The notes: generated by a model from the letters alone, not told the origin. A stretch of DNA of 50,091 nt from Saccharopolyspora soli (GCF_022678645.1 NZ_JALBWV010000063.1:1-50091); one strand, 5' to 3'. Shown: positions 18,777 to 26,897, counted from the first letter of the stretch. A program made the numbers and translations.

Positions 18777-20816
18777 TTGTTGACGGATCCCACTGGTTTG
18801 GCCAAGACTGCACCACCGTCCCAACCATCCCCTCCGGAGTTCTGCACCGTGCGTGGCCCCTGGCGCGCCGCCTTGGCGCTGGCGTTGCACATCGGCTTCT
18901 TCATCGCGCCGATCGCGCTGGTCCTCGGACTGCTCGCGATCGCGGCGTTCACCTTCCGATACGACCACGACAGCGGACTGAAAGCCGCGCTGGCGGCATT
19001 GGTGGTCGGCGCGATGCTCGCGATCGGGCTGCGCGCCGTGCTGCGCGCGCGGGTGCGGCCGCGCGGCATCCAGCTGCACCGCGAGGAGCAGCCGCAGGTG
19101 TGGCGCATGGTGAGCTCGATCGCCTCCACCGCCGAAGCCCCGGAACCCGACGAAATCCGCATCACCTCCGAGCCGAACGCGATCGTCCGCGAGGACACCG
19201 CGCTGCTCGGCCTGCGCACCCGCATCCGGTACCTGGAAGTCGGACTTCCGCTGCTCGCCGCGCTCAACGTCAGCGAGCTGCGGGCGGTGGTGGCGCGCGA
19301 ACTCGGCCACCTGACCGGACGCAACCGGCTGACCGTGGCGGCCTACCGCGCGTCGGCCAGCGTCGAACGCACCGTGTCGAGCCTGACCGGCGGTCCGGTG
19401 AAGTGGTTGTTCGCCGGTTACGCCCGGCTGTTCACCGCGATCGCGGCCACCACCGGCCACGCCCTGGAATTCGCCGCCGACGCCATCTCGGTCCGGGAGG
19501 CTGGCAACCGCGCCGCCGTCACCGCACTGCGCAAAGCGGTCGCCATCGAGATCGGTTGGCAGGAGTACTCCGACGAATACCTCAGCATGGCGACCGCGAT
19601 CAGTCACGCGCCGGACGTGGTGCTGGGCTTCCGCTCCTTCATGGAGCATCCGACGCGCAAACCGCGGCTCGCCGAACGCGTCAAGCGGACCATCGCCGAT
19701 GAACGGGACGGCGACCGCAAGCACCCGCCCATCCGACAGCGCATCGACGTGATGAAACGGATCAAGGTCGCCGAGCGGGAACTCGACGAACGGCCCGCGT
19801 TCGCGGTGTTGCGCAACCCCCGCAAGAGCGTTCCCGAACTCGAAGATCGCCTGATGGTCGACGGCCTCAAACGTCGGCTTTCGTGGCCGGACCTGGCTCG
19901 GCTGGCGGGTGCCGCGCATGTCGCGGACCAGGCCGCGCTGCTGAGTTCCGCGGCGGCGCAGAGCGGGTTACCGGTGGAGCCGACCATCGGCGGCATCCTG
20001 CCCGCCATCCACCGCGGCGAGGGCCCGGACCTGATCAACCCGGTGCTCAACCCCGGCCTGTCGCCGGAACTCATCGAGCAGGCCGCCATCGACACGCTCA
20101 CCGACCTGCTCGGCTGCGCCGTGGTGGACGCGCTGATCTGCGCTCGGCGGGCGCACCACGAACTGAACTGGGGCGGCCCGTCGACGGTGCGGCTGGCCAA
20201 CGGGTCACCGCTGGACCCGGACCGGCTGATCCGCCCGGCGGTGATCGATCCCCGGCTGATCCCCGGACTGCACCGGGCGCTGGTGGACCTCGGGGTGCCG
20301 CTGAGCCACGCGCGCCGCCCGGCCGCCGAACCCGAGCCCGAACTCGCCGGGATCGTCAGCCCGGTGCAGTGCTCCGGCGACAGCTACGACCTGCTGGTCA
20401 CGGATCGGGGGCTGGTGCTGCTGCCCAGCGCGACCAGCACCGCGAAACGACTGCTGACGGGCACCCTCGCCCGGCTGCGCCAGGCCGAGAAGGAATGGCT
20501 CTGCGAATTGGCCGCGACACCGATCAGCGAGTTGCGCGAGCGACCGGAAGCGCAGTGGGTGGACACCAGGGACGTGGCCAGTGCCCGGTTGGACCAGGAC
20601 CGCGCGGGCTGGTCGTTGTCGCTTGAGCTGTACCTCGACGAATACGCGGTGTCCGAACTCGACGGCGAATGCCTGCGCGGCGGGGCGGACGGTATCAGCG
20701 CATTGGTGCTGCGCAGCACCGCCGACGGTGTGGAGCACGGCGACCCGTATCGGGGCATCGGCGAGCTGATGGGGGCGCGGATGGAGCTGGAGGACCCCGT
20801 TTACACGAAAGAGTGA
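18777..20816 (+). CDS. M48-like membrane protein with degenerate zinc motif
   Basis: Up to 679 aa. Two hydrophobic helices (about 33-60 and 70-90) precede an M48 peptidase-like domain. At the HExxH position the sequence is ARELGHL: Arg174-Glu175-Leu-Gly-His178, so the first zinc-binding His is replaced by Arg (codon CGC at 19296-19298, one base from CAC). A downstream ALEFAADAIS segment resembles the ExxxD third-ligand helix, and KHPPIRQRI is typical of the family. The C-terminal 250 residues are not recognised. It is probably an inactive protease. The start is uncertain: TTG 18777 or 18780, or GTG 18849, which would still keep both helices. It lies between moeA and psd. Confidence 0.75.
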   Translation: MLTDPTGLAKTAPPSQPSPPEFCTVRGPWRAALALALHIGFFIAPIALVLGLLAIAAFTFRYDHDSGLKAALAALVVGAMLAIGLRAVLRARVRPRGIQLHREEQPQVWRMVSSIASTAEAPEPDEIRITSEPNAIVREDTALLGLRTRIRYLEVGLPLLAALNVSELRAVVARELGHLTGRNRLTVAAYRASASVERTVSSLTGGPVKWLFAGYARLFTAIAATTGHALEFAADAISVREAGNRAAVTALRKAVAIEIGWQEYSDEYLSMATAISHAPDVVLGFRSFMEHPTRKPRLAERVKRTIADERDGDRKHPPIRQRIDVMKRIKVAERELDERPAFAVLRNPRKSVPELEDRLMVDGLKRRLSWPDLARLAGAAHVADQAALLSSAAAQSGLPVEPTIGGILPAIHRGEGPDLINPVLNPGLSPELIEQAAIDTLTDLLGCAVVDALICARRAHHELNWGGPSTVRLANGSPLDPDRLIRPAVIDPRLIPGLHRALVDLGVPLSHARRPAAEPEPELAGIVSPVQCSGDSYDLLVTDRGLVLLPSATSTAKRLLTGTLARLRQAEKEWLCELAATPISELRERPEAQWVDTRDVASARLDQDRAGWSLSLELYLDEYAVSELDGECLRGGADGISALVLRSTADGVEHGDPYRGIGELMGARMELEDPVYTKE

Positions 20817-21034
20817 AACAGGGCAGGAACTTGATGACGCTTGGTCATGTAACGCGCCGCCAAGGTCCTCCAATAGCGGCTACGGACTTTTTGTGAACTC
20901 AATTACACTGGAAACCGCGTAACGAACCGTCGATCAAATACATCTCCAAGACGTCCGCATTTCCCACTCCTGCTTGCCGGTGGGGCGGACATGCCGAGGA
21001 CCGTGTGCCGTCGGGGGGTGCACGGACCCGCATC
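20817..21034 (+). ncRNA. Gene-free stretch, possible small RNA ending at the 21035 terminator
   Basis: No supported gene. An AT-richer patch (about 20880-20945) is followed by GC-rich sequence leading into a strong terminator more than 200 bp after the previous stop. A transcript starting in the AT-rich patch would be roughly 130-190 nt long. A TACACT at 20904-20909 could be a -10 box but no good -35 is seen. The terminator could equally belong to the M48-like gene with a long 3' end. Confidence 0.25.
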
Positions 21035-21083
21035 AGGGAGCCGTTCGGCGTCTACGGGGAGGCGCCGAACGGCCCCTGTTTTT
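21035..21083 (+). terminator. Strong rho-independent terminator
   Basis: GCCGTTCGGCG (21040-21050) pairs with CGCCGAACGGC (21063-21073), extended by AGGG/CCCT with one bulge, and followed by GTTTTTG. It is far from the upstream stop (20816) and before psd. Confidence 0.85.
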
Positions 21084-21437
21084 GTTCGTGACCGATGCGT
21101 TCGACTCGACACCAGCGCGCGGTCGAACAAAGTGCCCGCTGGCGCCGAGCTTCCGCATCACGGTTCTCGGCGGCCGCGTGGGCGGACTTGAGCGAGCCGG
21201 TGCCCATTCACCCGAGCGGGTTATGTGGACCGCGGGTTGGCGGTAGCATCCCCAGATCGAAATAGACGCAGGTCAGCAAGGTTCTCCTTGATCAACTACG
21301 CCCCCTGGCGTCAGTTGGCCCGAGGCGTCCGCGATGCTGTACCCGACGACGGCACCGGTCGGCGCTCCCCCGTGCGTCCGGGGAGGACGACCGCGAACGT
21401 CGCACCATGACCGCCGACGCAGGGGCGTAGCACCTCG
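21084..21437 (+). promoter_or_regulatory. Region before psd with long probable leader
   Basis: 354 bp without a supported gene. A possible -10 box TAGCAT (21244-21249) would leave a 5' leader of about 180 nt before the psd ATG. The leader contains several GC hairpins, for example CCCCCGTGCGTCCGGGG. I do not recognise a known riboswitch class in it. Short frames here have no family similarity. Confidence 0.35.
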
Positions 21438-22154
21438 ATGAGCACCGCGAAAGAACCGAACAAGAACCCGCTGGCGCACCTCGCCGCGCTGGCCCGCGAC
21501 ACGATCCCGCCGATGCACCCCGCAGGCCGCCCGTTCGTGCTCGGCGCCGCCATCGCGACCCTCCTGCTGCGTCGCCGCTGGCGCACCGCGGGTCTGCTCG
21601 GTGGCATCGTCACCGCCTGGTGCGCGTGGTTCTTCCGCGAACCCGAGCGGACCACGCCCAGCCGCGAAGGGCTCGCCATCGCCCCCGCCGACGGCACCAT
21701 CTCGCGGATCGAGCCCGCGGTGCCCCCGGTCGAACTCGGCCTCGGCGCCGAGCCGATGTCCCGCATCAGCGTCTTCCTGACGATCTTCGACGTGCACGTC
21801 CAGCGGGTCCCGCTGAGCGGCAAGATCGAGACCATCGCCTACCGGCCGGGCAAGTTCCTCTCCGCCGACCTGGACAAGGCCAGCGACGACAACGAACGCA
21901 ACTCGATGGTCATCCGCGCGGACGACGGCACCCAGGTCGCCGTGGTGCAGATCGCCGGACTGGTCGCCCGGCGCATCGTCTGCTCGGTCGCCGAGGGTGA
22001 CGTGGTGCGGGCCGGGAGCACCTACGGATTGATCCGGTTCGGCTCCCGGGTGGACCTCTACCTGCCGACCGGCAGCCGGATCCTGGTGGAGCCCGGTCAG
22101 CGCACCATCGGCGGGGAAACCGGGCTCGCCGAGCTACCGCGGGTCGTCTCATGA
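21438..22154 (+). CDS. psd: Phosphatidylserine decarboxylase
   Basis: 238 aa proenzyme that converts phosphatidylserine to phosphatidylethanolamine at the membrane. One or two hydrophobic segments (about 33-66) are followed by the decarboxylase domain, IAPADGTI and VFLTIFDVHVQRVP. The self-cleavage Gly-Ser that creates the pyruvoyl group is at 202-203 in IRFGSRVDLY. It is the short PSD type found in actinobacteria. Its stop overlaps the pssA start (ATGA, 22151-22154), so the two steps are co-translated. The ribosome site before the ATG is weak. Confidence 0.95.
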   Translation: MSTAKEPNKNPLAHLAALARDTIPPMHPAGRPFVLGAAIATLLLRRRWRTAGLLGGIVTAWCAWFFREPERTTPSREGLAIAPADGTISRIEPAVPPVELGLGAEPMSRISVFLTIFDVHVQRVPLSGKIETIAYRPGKFLSADLDKASDDNERNSMVIRADDGTQVAVVQIAGLVARRIVCSVAEGDVVRAGSTYGLIRFGSRVDLYLPTGSRILVEPGQRTIGGETGLAELPRVVS

Positions 22155-23092
22155 GCATGCGAACCACCCCCGGCGTCCGGTTGCTGCCCAACGCGATCAC
22201 CGTGCTGGCGATGTGCGCCGGGCTGTCCGCGGTGCAGTTCGCGCTCAACGGCCACCTCACCGGCGCGATCGCGTCCGTCGCGGTCGCGGCGGTGCTGGAC
22301 GGTCTCGACGGCAGGATCGCCCGGCTCCTCGACGCCACCTCCAAGATGGGCGCCGAACTCGACTCGCTGTCCGACGCGATGTCCTTCGGCGTGGCTCCGG
22401 CGTTGACGCTGTACGCGTGGCAGTTGCAGGACAACCGGGCCGGTTGGGTGGTCGCGCTGATCTTCGCGGTGTGCATGGTGCTGCGCCTCGCGCGGTTCAA
22501 CACGCTGCTCGACGACACCGAACAACCGCCGTACGCCAAGGAGTTCTTCGTCGGGGTGCCCGCCCCGGCCGCCGGGCTGCTCGCCCTGCTGCCGATCATC
22601 CTGACCGCGCATTTCGACTACGCCGGCTGGTGGGCGGACCAGAACCTGGTGATGCTCTGGATGGTGCTGATCGCGGCGCTGGCCGTCAGCCGGGTGCCCA
22701 CGCTGTCGCTGAAGACCGTCAAGGTGCCGCCGCGCGCTGCGGCGCCGCTGCTGGTGCTGGTCGCGCTGCTGGCGGCCGGGATCATCATGTTCCCGCTGAT
22801 CTCGCTGGCGATCGCGATGGTGATCTACCTGCTGCACGTGCCGTACGCGGTCTACCGGCACAACTGGCTGGCCAAGCATCCGGAGGCGTGGGGAGTGCCG
22901 CTGCGGGAGCGGCGCGCGATCCGACGGCGCGGCCAGCGGCGCCTCGGCTTGCGGCCGCCGCTGCGCCGCCGCGTAGCGGGCGCCGCGAGGCGCGTGCGGC
23001 TGCCGCGGCGCTACAGCCACCCGGACGGCCCGCGGCGCAGCTGGCGCCGCCTGGAGTTGCGGCGCAGCCGCAACGACGGCGCCCCGCGCTAG
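22151..23092 (+). CDS. pssA: CDP-diacylglycerol-serine O-phosphatidyltransferase
   Basis: 313 aa integral membrane enzyme making phosphatidylserine from CDP-diacylglycerol and serine, the substrate of the upstream Psd. The CDP-alcohol phosphotransferase signature DGxxARx8Gx3Dx3D is intact: DG 53-54, AR 57-58, G67, D71, D75. Six or so hydrophobic helices end near residue 235. The last 60 residues form a very Arg-rich tail (for example RRAIRRRGQRRLGLRP) that is not needed for the fold and may bind anionic lipid. The tail has normal GC-rich coding character and ends at TAG 23090-23092. Confidence 0.95.
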   Translation: MSMRTTPGVRLLPNAITVLAMCAGLSAVQFALNGHLTGAIASVAVAAVLDGLDGRIARLLDATSKMGAELDSLSDAMSFGVAPALTLYAWQLQDNRAGWVVALIFAVCMVLRLARFNTLLDDTEQPPYAKEFFVGVPAPAAGLLALLPIILTAHFDYAGWWADQNLVMLWMVLIAALAVSRVPTLSLKTVKVPPRAAAPLLVLVALLAAGIIMFPLISLAIAMVIYLLHVPYAVYRHNWLAKHPEAWGVPLRERRAIRRRGQRRLGLRPPLRRRVAGAARRVRLPRRYSHPDGPRRSWRRLELRRSRNDGAPR

Positions 23093-23100
23093 CGGTCGGC

Positions 23101-23128
23101 GGTCGTGAGTGCGCAACCGGACTGGAGC
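23101..23128. repeat. Decayed copy of the 6574 hairpin element
   Basis: 25 of 28 bases equal 6571-6598 (GGTCGTGAGTGC.CAACCGG..TGGAGC). The right arm is degenerate, so no full hairpin forms. It lies 9 bp after the pssA stop. Confidence 0.65.
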
Positions 23129-23165
23129 GAACCGCATCCTGTTGCACCACGGGGCGACGAGAACG

Positions 23166-23216
23166 GAGTGAAGGGCACCCTTTACCAACTTACTGGGTAA
23201 AGGGTGCCCTTCACTC
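23166..23216. repeat. 21-bp perfect hairpin, GGGCACC family
   Basis: Arms 23166-23186 and 23196-23216 are exact complements (core GTGAAGGGCACCCTTTACC) around AACTTACTG. There is no T-run. Related hairpins occur at 25658-25704, 33325-33373 and, with a different inner stem, 39120-39150. All lie at 3' ends of genes, so a shared role as transcript ends or as a dispersed repetitive element is likely. Confidence 0.85.
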
Positions 23217-23227
23217 GTCACCTGACT

Positions 23228-23424
23228 GGGGTGGGGGGGGGGGGGGGGGGCGGGGGGGGGGGGGGGGGGGGGGCGCACCCCGGGGGGGGGGGGGGGGGGG
23301 GGGGCCGGCCGCGGCGGCCCCCCCCCCCCCCCCCCCCCCCCCCCGGCCCGCCGCCCCCCCCCCCCCCCCCGGGGGGGGGGGGCCCCCCCCCCCCGGGGGG
23401 CGCCCCCCCCCCCCCCCCCCCCCC
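23228..23424. other. Poly-G then poly-C block, probable sequencing artefact
   Basis: About 195 bases of only G and C (apart from single T and A) starting with long G runs and ending with long C runs. Codon structure is absent although frames stay open because GGG/CCC is never a stop. Left edge GGGGTGGGG is shared with the block at 45925 and the right edge is CCCCAC. The stretch from here to 23455 holds no gene. Confidence 0.8.
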
Positions 23425-23455
23425 ACTGCGGTGTGGCGGGGCTAAGCTCGCGGCC

Positions 23456-25651
23456 GTGCCGTCCATCACGCTGACCGCTCGCCTCTCCCCCTCCGCCAAG
23501 GACACCCGGCGCGGCGTCGTGCGCATGCACCCCGAGGTCCTCGACGCCCTGGGCCTTCGGCCGTGGAACGCCGTGCAGCTGACCGGTGCTCGGGTCACCG
23601 TCGCGCTTGCCGCCGCGGCCGAGCCCGGCAGCCCGACCGGAGTGCTGCTGCTCGACGACGTGGCCTTGATGAACCTCGGTCTCACCGAAGGCGCTGAGGT
23701 GGGTGTCGCACCCGTGCAGGTCGCGGTGGCGAAGCGGGTGAGCATCGCCGGGTCGCGGCTCGCCCGCGCCACCGTCACCGCCGAGACCGTGCGATTGGCC
23801 TTGACCGGCAAGGTTTTCGGCACCGGCGACACCGTGTCACTGCTACCCCAGGACGTCGCCCCGGCGACCACCGCGAACGCCGGTGAGGTGCGCCGGAAGC
23901 TCTCCACCGCCATCGGTATGACCTGGACCAACGAACTGATCACCATCGCGGCCACCGAACCGCCCGGCGCGGTGGCCGTGCAACCGTCCACAGTGGTCGA
24001 ATGGCGGGACGGCGCCAGCGCGGAACCGGTGCCTGCCGCACCGGCCGTGCCAGCACCAGCCCCACCGGTCGAGGCCGCGATTCCAGTCGCCGACCTGGTC
24101 GGCTCCCGCGATGCCGCGAAGCGGCTCACCGAGTGGCTCCGACTGGCCTTCGACCAGCCCGAACTGCTGCGCCGCCTCGGCGCCGAACCGCACCTCGGCG
24201 TGCTGCTAAGCGGCCCGTCCGGGGTCGGCAAGGCGACCCTCGTCCGCGCCGTGACCAGCGCGATCGGCGCCGAACTCGTCGAACTCGCGGCACCCAGCGT
24301 CGCCGCGCTCGAATCCCGCGCCGCCGCCCAACGCCTCCAGGACGCGATCAACCGCGCCACCAGCGCTGACGGCAACCGCGTGCTGCTGCTGACCGACGTC
24401 GAGAGCCTGCTGCCGGGCACCGAGCCGCCACCACTGGCCACCGTGGCGCTCGACGCGATCCGCGGCGCGATCGGCACCGACCGGCTCGCCGTGGTCGTCA
24501 CCAGCTCGCAACCGCACGCGATCGACCCGAGGCTGCGCGAACCGGGGCTGGTGGACCGCGAGCTCACCCTCGGACTGCCCGACGACGCCACCCGCACCGA
24601 CCTGCTGCGGGTCCTGCTGCGCAACGCACCGATGGCCGCCGACGTCAAGCTGGCCGAGGTCGCCGAGCGCGCGCCCGGATTCGTGGTGGCCGACCTGGTG
24701 GCGCTGTGCCGGGAAGCGGCCGTGGGCGCCGCCTTGCGCCACCAGGACGACACCGCCGATCCCCGCATCCGGCAACAGGACCTGTTGGACGCGCTGTCCT
24801 CGGTACGGCCGATCTCGATGTCCACATCGGACAACCTGCAGACCGGCGGGCTGGCGCTGGACGATGTCGGGGACATGGCCGAGGTGAAGCAGTCGCTCAC
24901 CGAAACGGTGCTCTGGCCGCTGCAGTACCCGGACTCGTTCACCCGGCTCGGCGTCGAGCCGCCGCGCGGCGTGCTGCTGTACGGACCGCCGGGCTGCGGC
25001 AAGACGTTCCTGGTGCGGGCGCTGGCGGGCACCGGACGGCTGAACGTGCTGGCGGTCAAGGGCGCGGAGCTGATGGACAAGTGGGTCGGCGAGTCCGAAC
25101 GCGCGGTGCGCGAGCTGTTCCTGCGGGCCGCCAACGCCGCTCCGGCGCTGGTGTTCCTCGACGAGGTGGACGCGCTCGCGCCGCGTCGCGGGCAGTCGTC
25201 GGACTCCGGGGTGGCCGACCGGGTGGTGGCGGCGCTGCTGACCGAACTCGACGGCGTGGAGCCGATGCGCGACGTGGTCGTGCTCGGCGCCACGAACCGC
25301 CCGGAGCTGGTCGACCCGGCGTTGCTGCGGCCAGGCCGACTGGAGCGGCTGGTGTACGTCCCGCCACCGGATGCCAGCGCGCGGGAGGCGATCCTGCGAT
25401 CGGCGGCGAAGAACACACCACTGGCGTCCGATGTGGACCTGGCGGCGCTGGCCGGAGACCTCGACGGCTACTCGGCAGCCGACTGCGCCGCCCTGATCCG
25501 CGAAGCGGCCCTCACCGCAATGCGCGAATCCCTAACCGCAGCCCAAGTTTCCGCCACCCACCTGACCGCAGCCCACAAGGCGGTCCGCCCCTCCCTCGAT
25601 CCGACCCAACTCGCATCCCTGGAGTCCTACGCCAAAACCCGCCAGATCTGA
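23456..25651 (+). CDS. Two-domain AAA ATPase, CDC48/p97-like
   Basis: 731 aa from GTG 23456. The N-terminus resembles a CDC48 N domain (double-psi barrel, about 1-130). D1 has GPSGVGKA (253-260) with Ala in place of the Thr/Ser that binds magnesium, and TDVES (313-317) in place of DE, so D1 hydrolysis is doubtful. D2 is canonical: GPPGCGKT (510-517), FLDE (567-570) and an SRH segment ATNRPELVDPALLRPGRLER with Arg fingers. It corresponds by order to the ATPase near pssA in mycobacteria. TAAGCT 7 nt before the GTG suggests a leaderless transcript. The likely role is ATP-driven unfolding; the substrate is unknown. A frame extending upstream runs only through the artefact block. Confidence 0.93.
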   Translation: MPSITLTARLSPSAKDTRRGVVRMHPEVLDALGLRPWNAVQLTGARVTVALAAAAEPGSPTGVLLLDDVALMNLGLTEGAEVGVAPVQVAVAKRVSIAGSRLARATVTAETVRLALTGKVFGTGDTVSLLPQDVAPATTANAGEVRRKLSTAIGMTWTNELITIAATEPPGAVAVQPSTVVEWRDGASAEPVPAAPAVPAPAPPVEAAIPVADLVGSRDAAKRLTEWLRLAFDQPELLRRLGAEPHLGVLLSGPSGVGKATLVRAVTSAIGAELVELAAPSVAALESRAAAQRLQDAINRATSADGNRVLLLTDVESLLPGTEPPPLATVALDAIRGAIGTDRLAVVVTSSQPHAIDPRLREPGLVDRELTLGLPDDATRTDLLRVLLRNAPMAADVKLAEVAERAPGFVVADLVALCREAAVGAALRHQDDTADPRIRQQDLLDALSSVRPISMSTSDNLQTGGLALDDVGDMAEVKQSLTETVLWPLQYPDSFTRLGVEPPRGVLLYGPPGCGKTFLVRALAGTGRLNVLAVKGAELMDKWVGESERAVRELFLRAANAAPALVFLDEVDALAPRRGQSSDSGVADRVVAALLTELDGVEPMRDVVVLGATNRPELVDPALLRPGRLERLVYVPPPDASAREAILRSAAKNTPLASDVDLAALAGDLDGYSAADCAALIREAALTAMRESLTAAQVSATHLTAAHKAVRPSLDPTQLASLESYAKTRQI

Positions 25652-25657
25652 AACGGA

Positions 25658-25704
25658 GTGAGGGGCACCCTTAACCAAGTAAGTTGGTAAAGGGTGCCCC
25701 TCAC
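25658..25704. repeat. Hairpin, GGGCACC family, between convergent genes
   Basis: Arms 25658-25677 and 25685-25704 (GTGAGGGGCACCCTT...) with one mismatch and loop AGTAAGT. It begins 6 bp after the ATPase stop and ends 15 bp before the virR-like stop, a good place for a bidirectional terminator, although no T-run is present. Confidence 0.8.
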
Positions 25705-25719
25705 CCACCCTCGAACGGG

Positions 25720-26340
25720 TCACTTGGTGGCGGTGGTGCCCTTGTAGTCGTTGGTGATGATGGCGATCAGGCCCGGCGTGGCGTCCTGGATGCCGTCGAA
25801 GCGGGGTTCGGCGCGGGCTCCGACGCGGGCGGCCAGGTCCTTGGCCTGGCGTTCCTCGTCCAAGCCCGGCCGGAAGTAGATCGTCGTGGTGGGGATGCGG
25901 CCCGCCGAGTAGTTGCCGACCTCGGGCACCTCGTACCCGGCCAGCCGGAAGTCCTCCGCAGCGCGGTGCGCCAGCCCGCTGATCGTGCTGTTGTTGTACA
26001 CCCGCACCAGGATCTTGGCCGCCGCGTCACCGGAGCCGACCGGCAAGTCCTGGTTCGGCGCGGTCTGCGGCGGGACGACCGGCGGGCTTTCCGGGATAAC
26101 CGGTGGCGTCGCGCTGGGGGGCGGCGGCAGCACGGGGGAACTGGGCGGGCTCGGGGCGAACGAGGTGACCGGTGCGTTGGTGCTCGACTCCGGGGGCAGC
26201 GGTTGGGCGGAGTTCGACGGGTCCCCGCTGGAAAACAGCGTGGCGATGCCGACGACGCCCGCGATCGCACCGAGCCCGATCAGACCGAAGCCGATGATCT
26301 TGGCCTTGGCGGGTCCGGTGGACGGTTCCCCTGAAGTCAT
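25720..26340 (-). CDS. LytR_C-domain membrane protein, VirR-like
   Basis: 206 aa. A short cytoplasmic N-terminus, one transmembrane helix (about 15-37), a long Pro/Ser-rich stretch (about 45-100), then an extracytoplasmic LytR_C domain (ILVRVYNNSTISGLAHRAA... to the end). The neighbouring DUF3263 and def genes match the order Rv0429c-Rv0430-Rv0431 in M. tuberculosis, where Rv0431 is VirR, involved in vesicle production and envelope integrity. The start overlaps the DUF3263 stop by one base (TGATG), so the pair is coupled. Function in this organism is by analogy. Confidence 0.9.
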   Translation of the reverse strand: MTSGEPSTGPAKAKIIGFGLIGLGAIAGVVGIATLFSSGDPSNSAQPLPPESSTNAPVTSFAPSPPSSPVLPPPPSATPPVIPESPPVVPPQTAPNQDLPVGSGDAAAKILVRVYNNSTISGLAHRAAEDFRLAGYEVPEVGNYSAGRIPTTTIYFRPGLDEERQAKDLAARVGARAEPRFDGIQDATPGLIAIITNDYKGTTATK

Positions 26341-26789
26341 CAGTGCAACTCGATTCCCAGTCGTTGGGCGGCCCGCGTGCGCTGCCGACCCGCCCGTGCC
26401 TTGCGCAGCCGTTTGATCAGCATAGGGTCTGCCCGCACCGCGACCGGACTGTCCATCAGCGCGTTCAGCAGTTGGTAGTAGCGGGACGGCGACATGTCGA
26501 ACAGCTCGCGGATCGCCTGCTCCTTCACGCCGGAGCGCTTCCACCACTGCGACTCGAAGGCCAGGATGCTGCGCTCGCGATCGGTGAGTTCGAGGAGCTG
26601 CGACGGCTCGGGCGGCGTCGGCTGGGGCGGCACCGGTGGCGGATCGACGATCCGCTCGATCGGCTGGGTGATCGGCTCGGCGAGTCGCAGGCGCCGAGCG
26701 TCCGACGATTTTTGCCGTTGTTGCAAGCGCGCCAGTTGCTCGCACTGACGAGCGATCTCCTGCGCGGTCAGCATTTGAGCGGCGTCCAT
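26340..26789 (-). CDS. DUF3263 protein (possible DNA-binding)
   Basis: 149 aa. The N-terminal half is a coiled-coil-like Gln/Arg segment followed by a Pro-rich linker. The C-terminal DUF3263 domain (about 68-125) is LTDRERSILAFESQWWKRSG and then IRELFDMSPSRYYQLLNAL, which looks like a helix-turn-helix. GAGGAG precedes the ATG. It is divergent from def, with two palindromes in the gap, and coupled to the virR-like gene downstream. A regulatory role is plausible but not shown. Confidence 0.9.
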   Translation of the reverse strand: MDAAQMLTAQEIARQCEQLARLQQRQKSSDARRLRLAEPITQPIERIVDPPPVPPQPTPPEPSQLLELTDRERSILAFESQWWKRSGVKEQAIRELFDMSPSRYYQLLNALMDSPVAVRADPMLIKRLRKARAGRQRTRAAQRLGIELH

Positions 26790-26830
26790 CTGGCTCCTCG
26801 CCTCGCGATTCGGGACTTCCCGCCTTCGCC

Positions 26831-26852
26831 GGAATCACATGGCTGTGATTCC
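26831..26852. promoter_or_regulatory. Perfect palindrome in the DUF3263/def divergent region
   Basis: GGAATCACA-TGGC-TGTGATTCC: 9-bp exact arms around TGGC. It lies 42 bp upstream of the DUF3263 start and next to an AT-rich TTAATTA that could be its -10. A good operator candidate; the protein is unknown. Confidence 0.6.
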
Positions 26853-26882
26853 TCCTTAATTACACCATGCCGAGATTGCCGG

Positions 26883-26897
26883 TGTGAGCGGATCACA
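26883..26897. promoter_or_regulatory. TGTGA-N5-TCACA site
   Basis: TGTGAGCGGATCACA has exact TGTGA and TCACA half-sites, as in CRP/GlxR sites, but with 5 instead of 6 bases between them. It is 64 bp upstream of def and 31 bp from the palindrome at 26831-26852, which uses the same half-sites in reverse order. Confidence 0.4.

Noticed and set aside
23204..23455. Open frame that would extend the AAA ATPase 84 codons upstream as a Gly/Pro-rich N-terminus
   Set aside because: The extra residues are read only from the poly-G/poly-C block and the hairpin before it; GGG and CCC never form stops, so the open frame is a consequence of the artefact.
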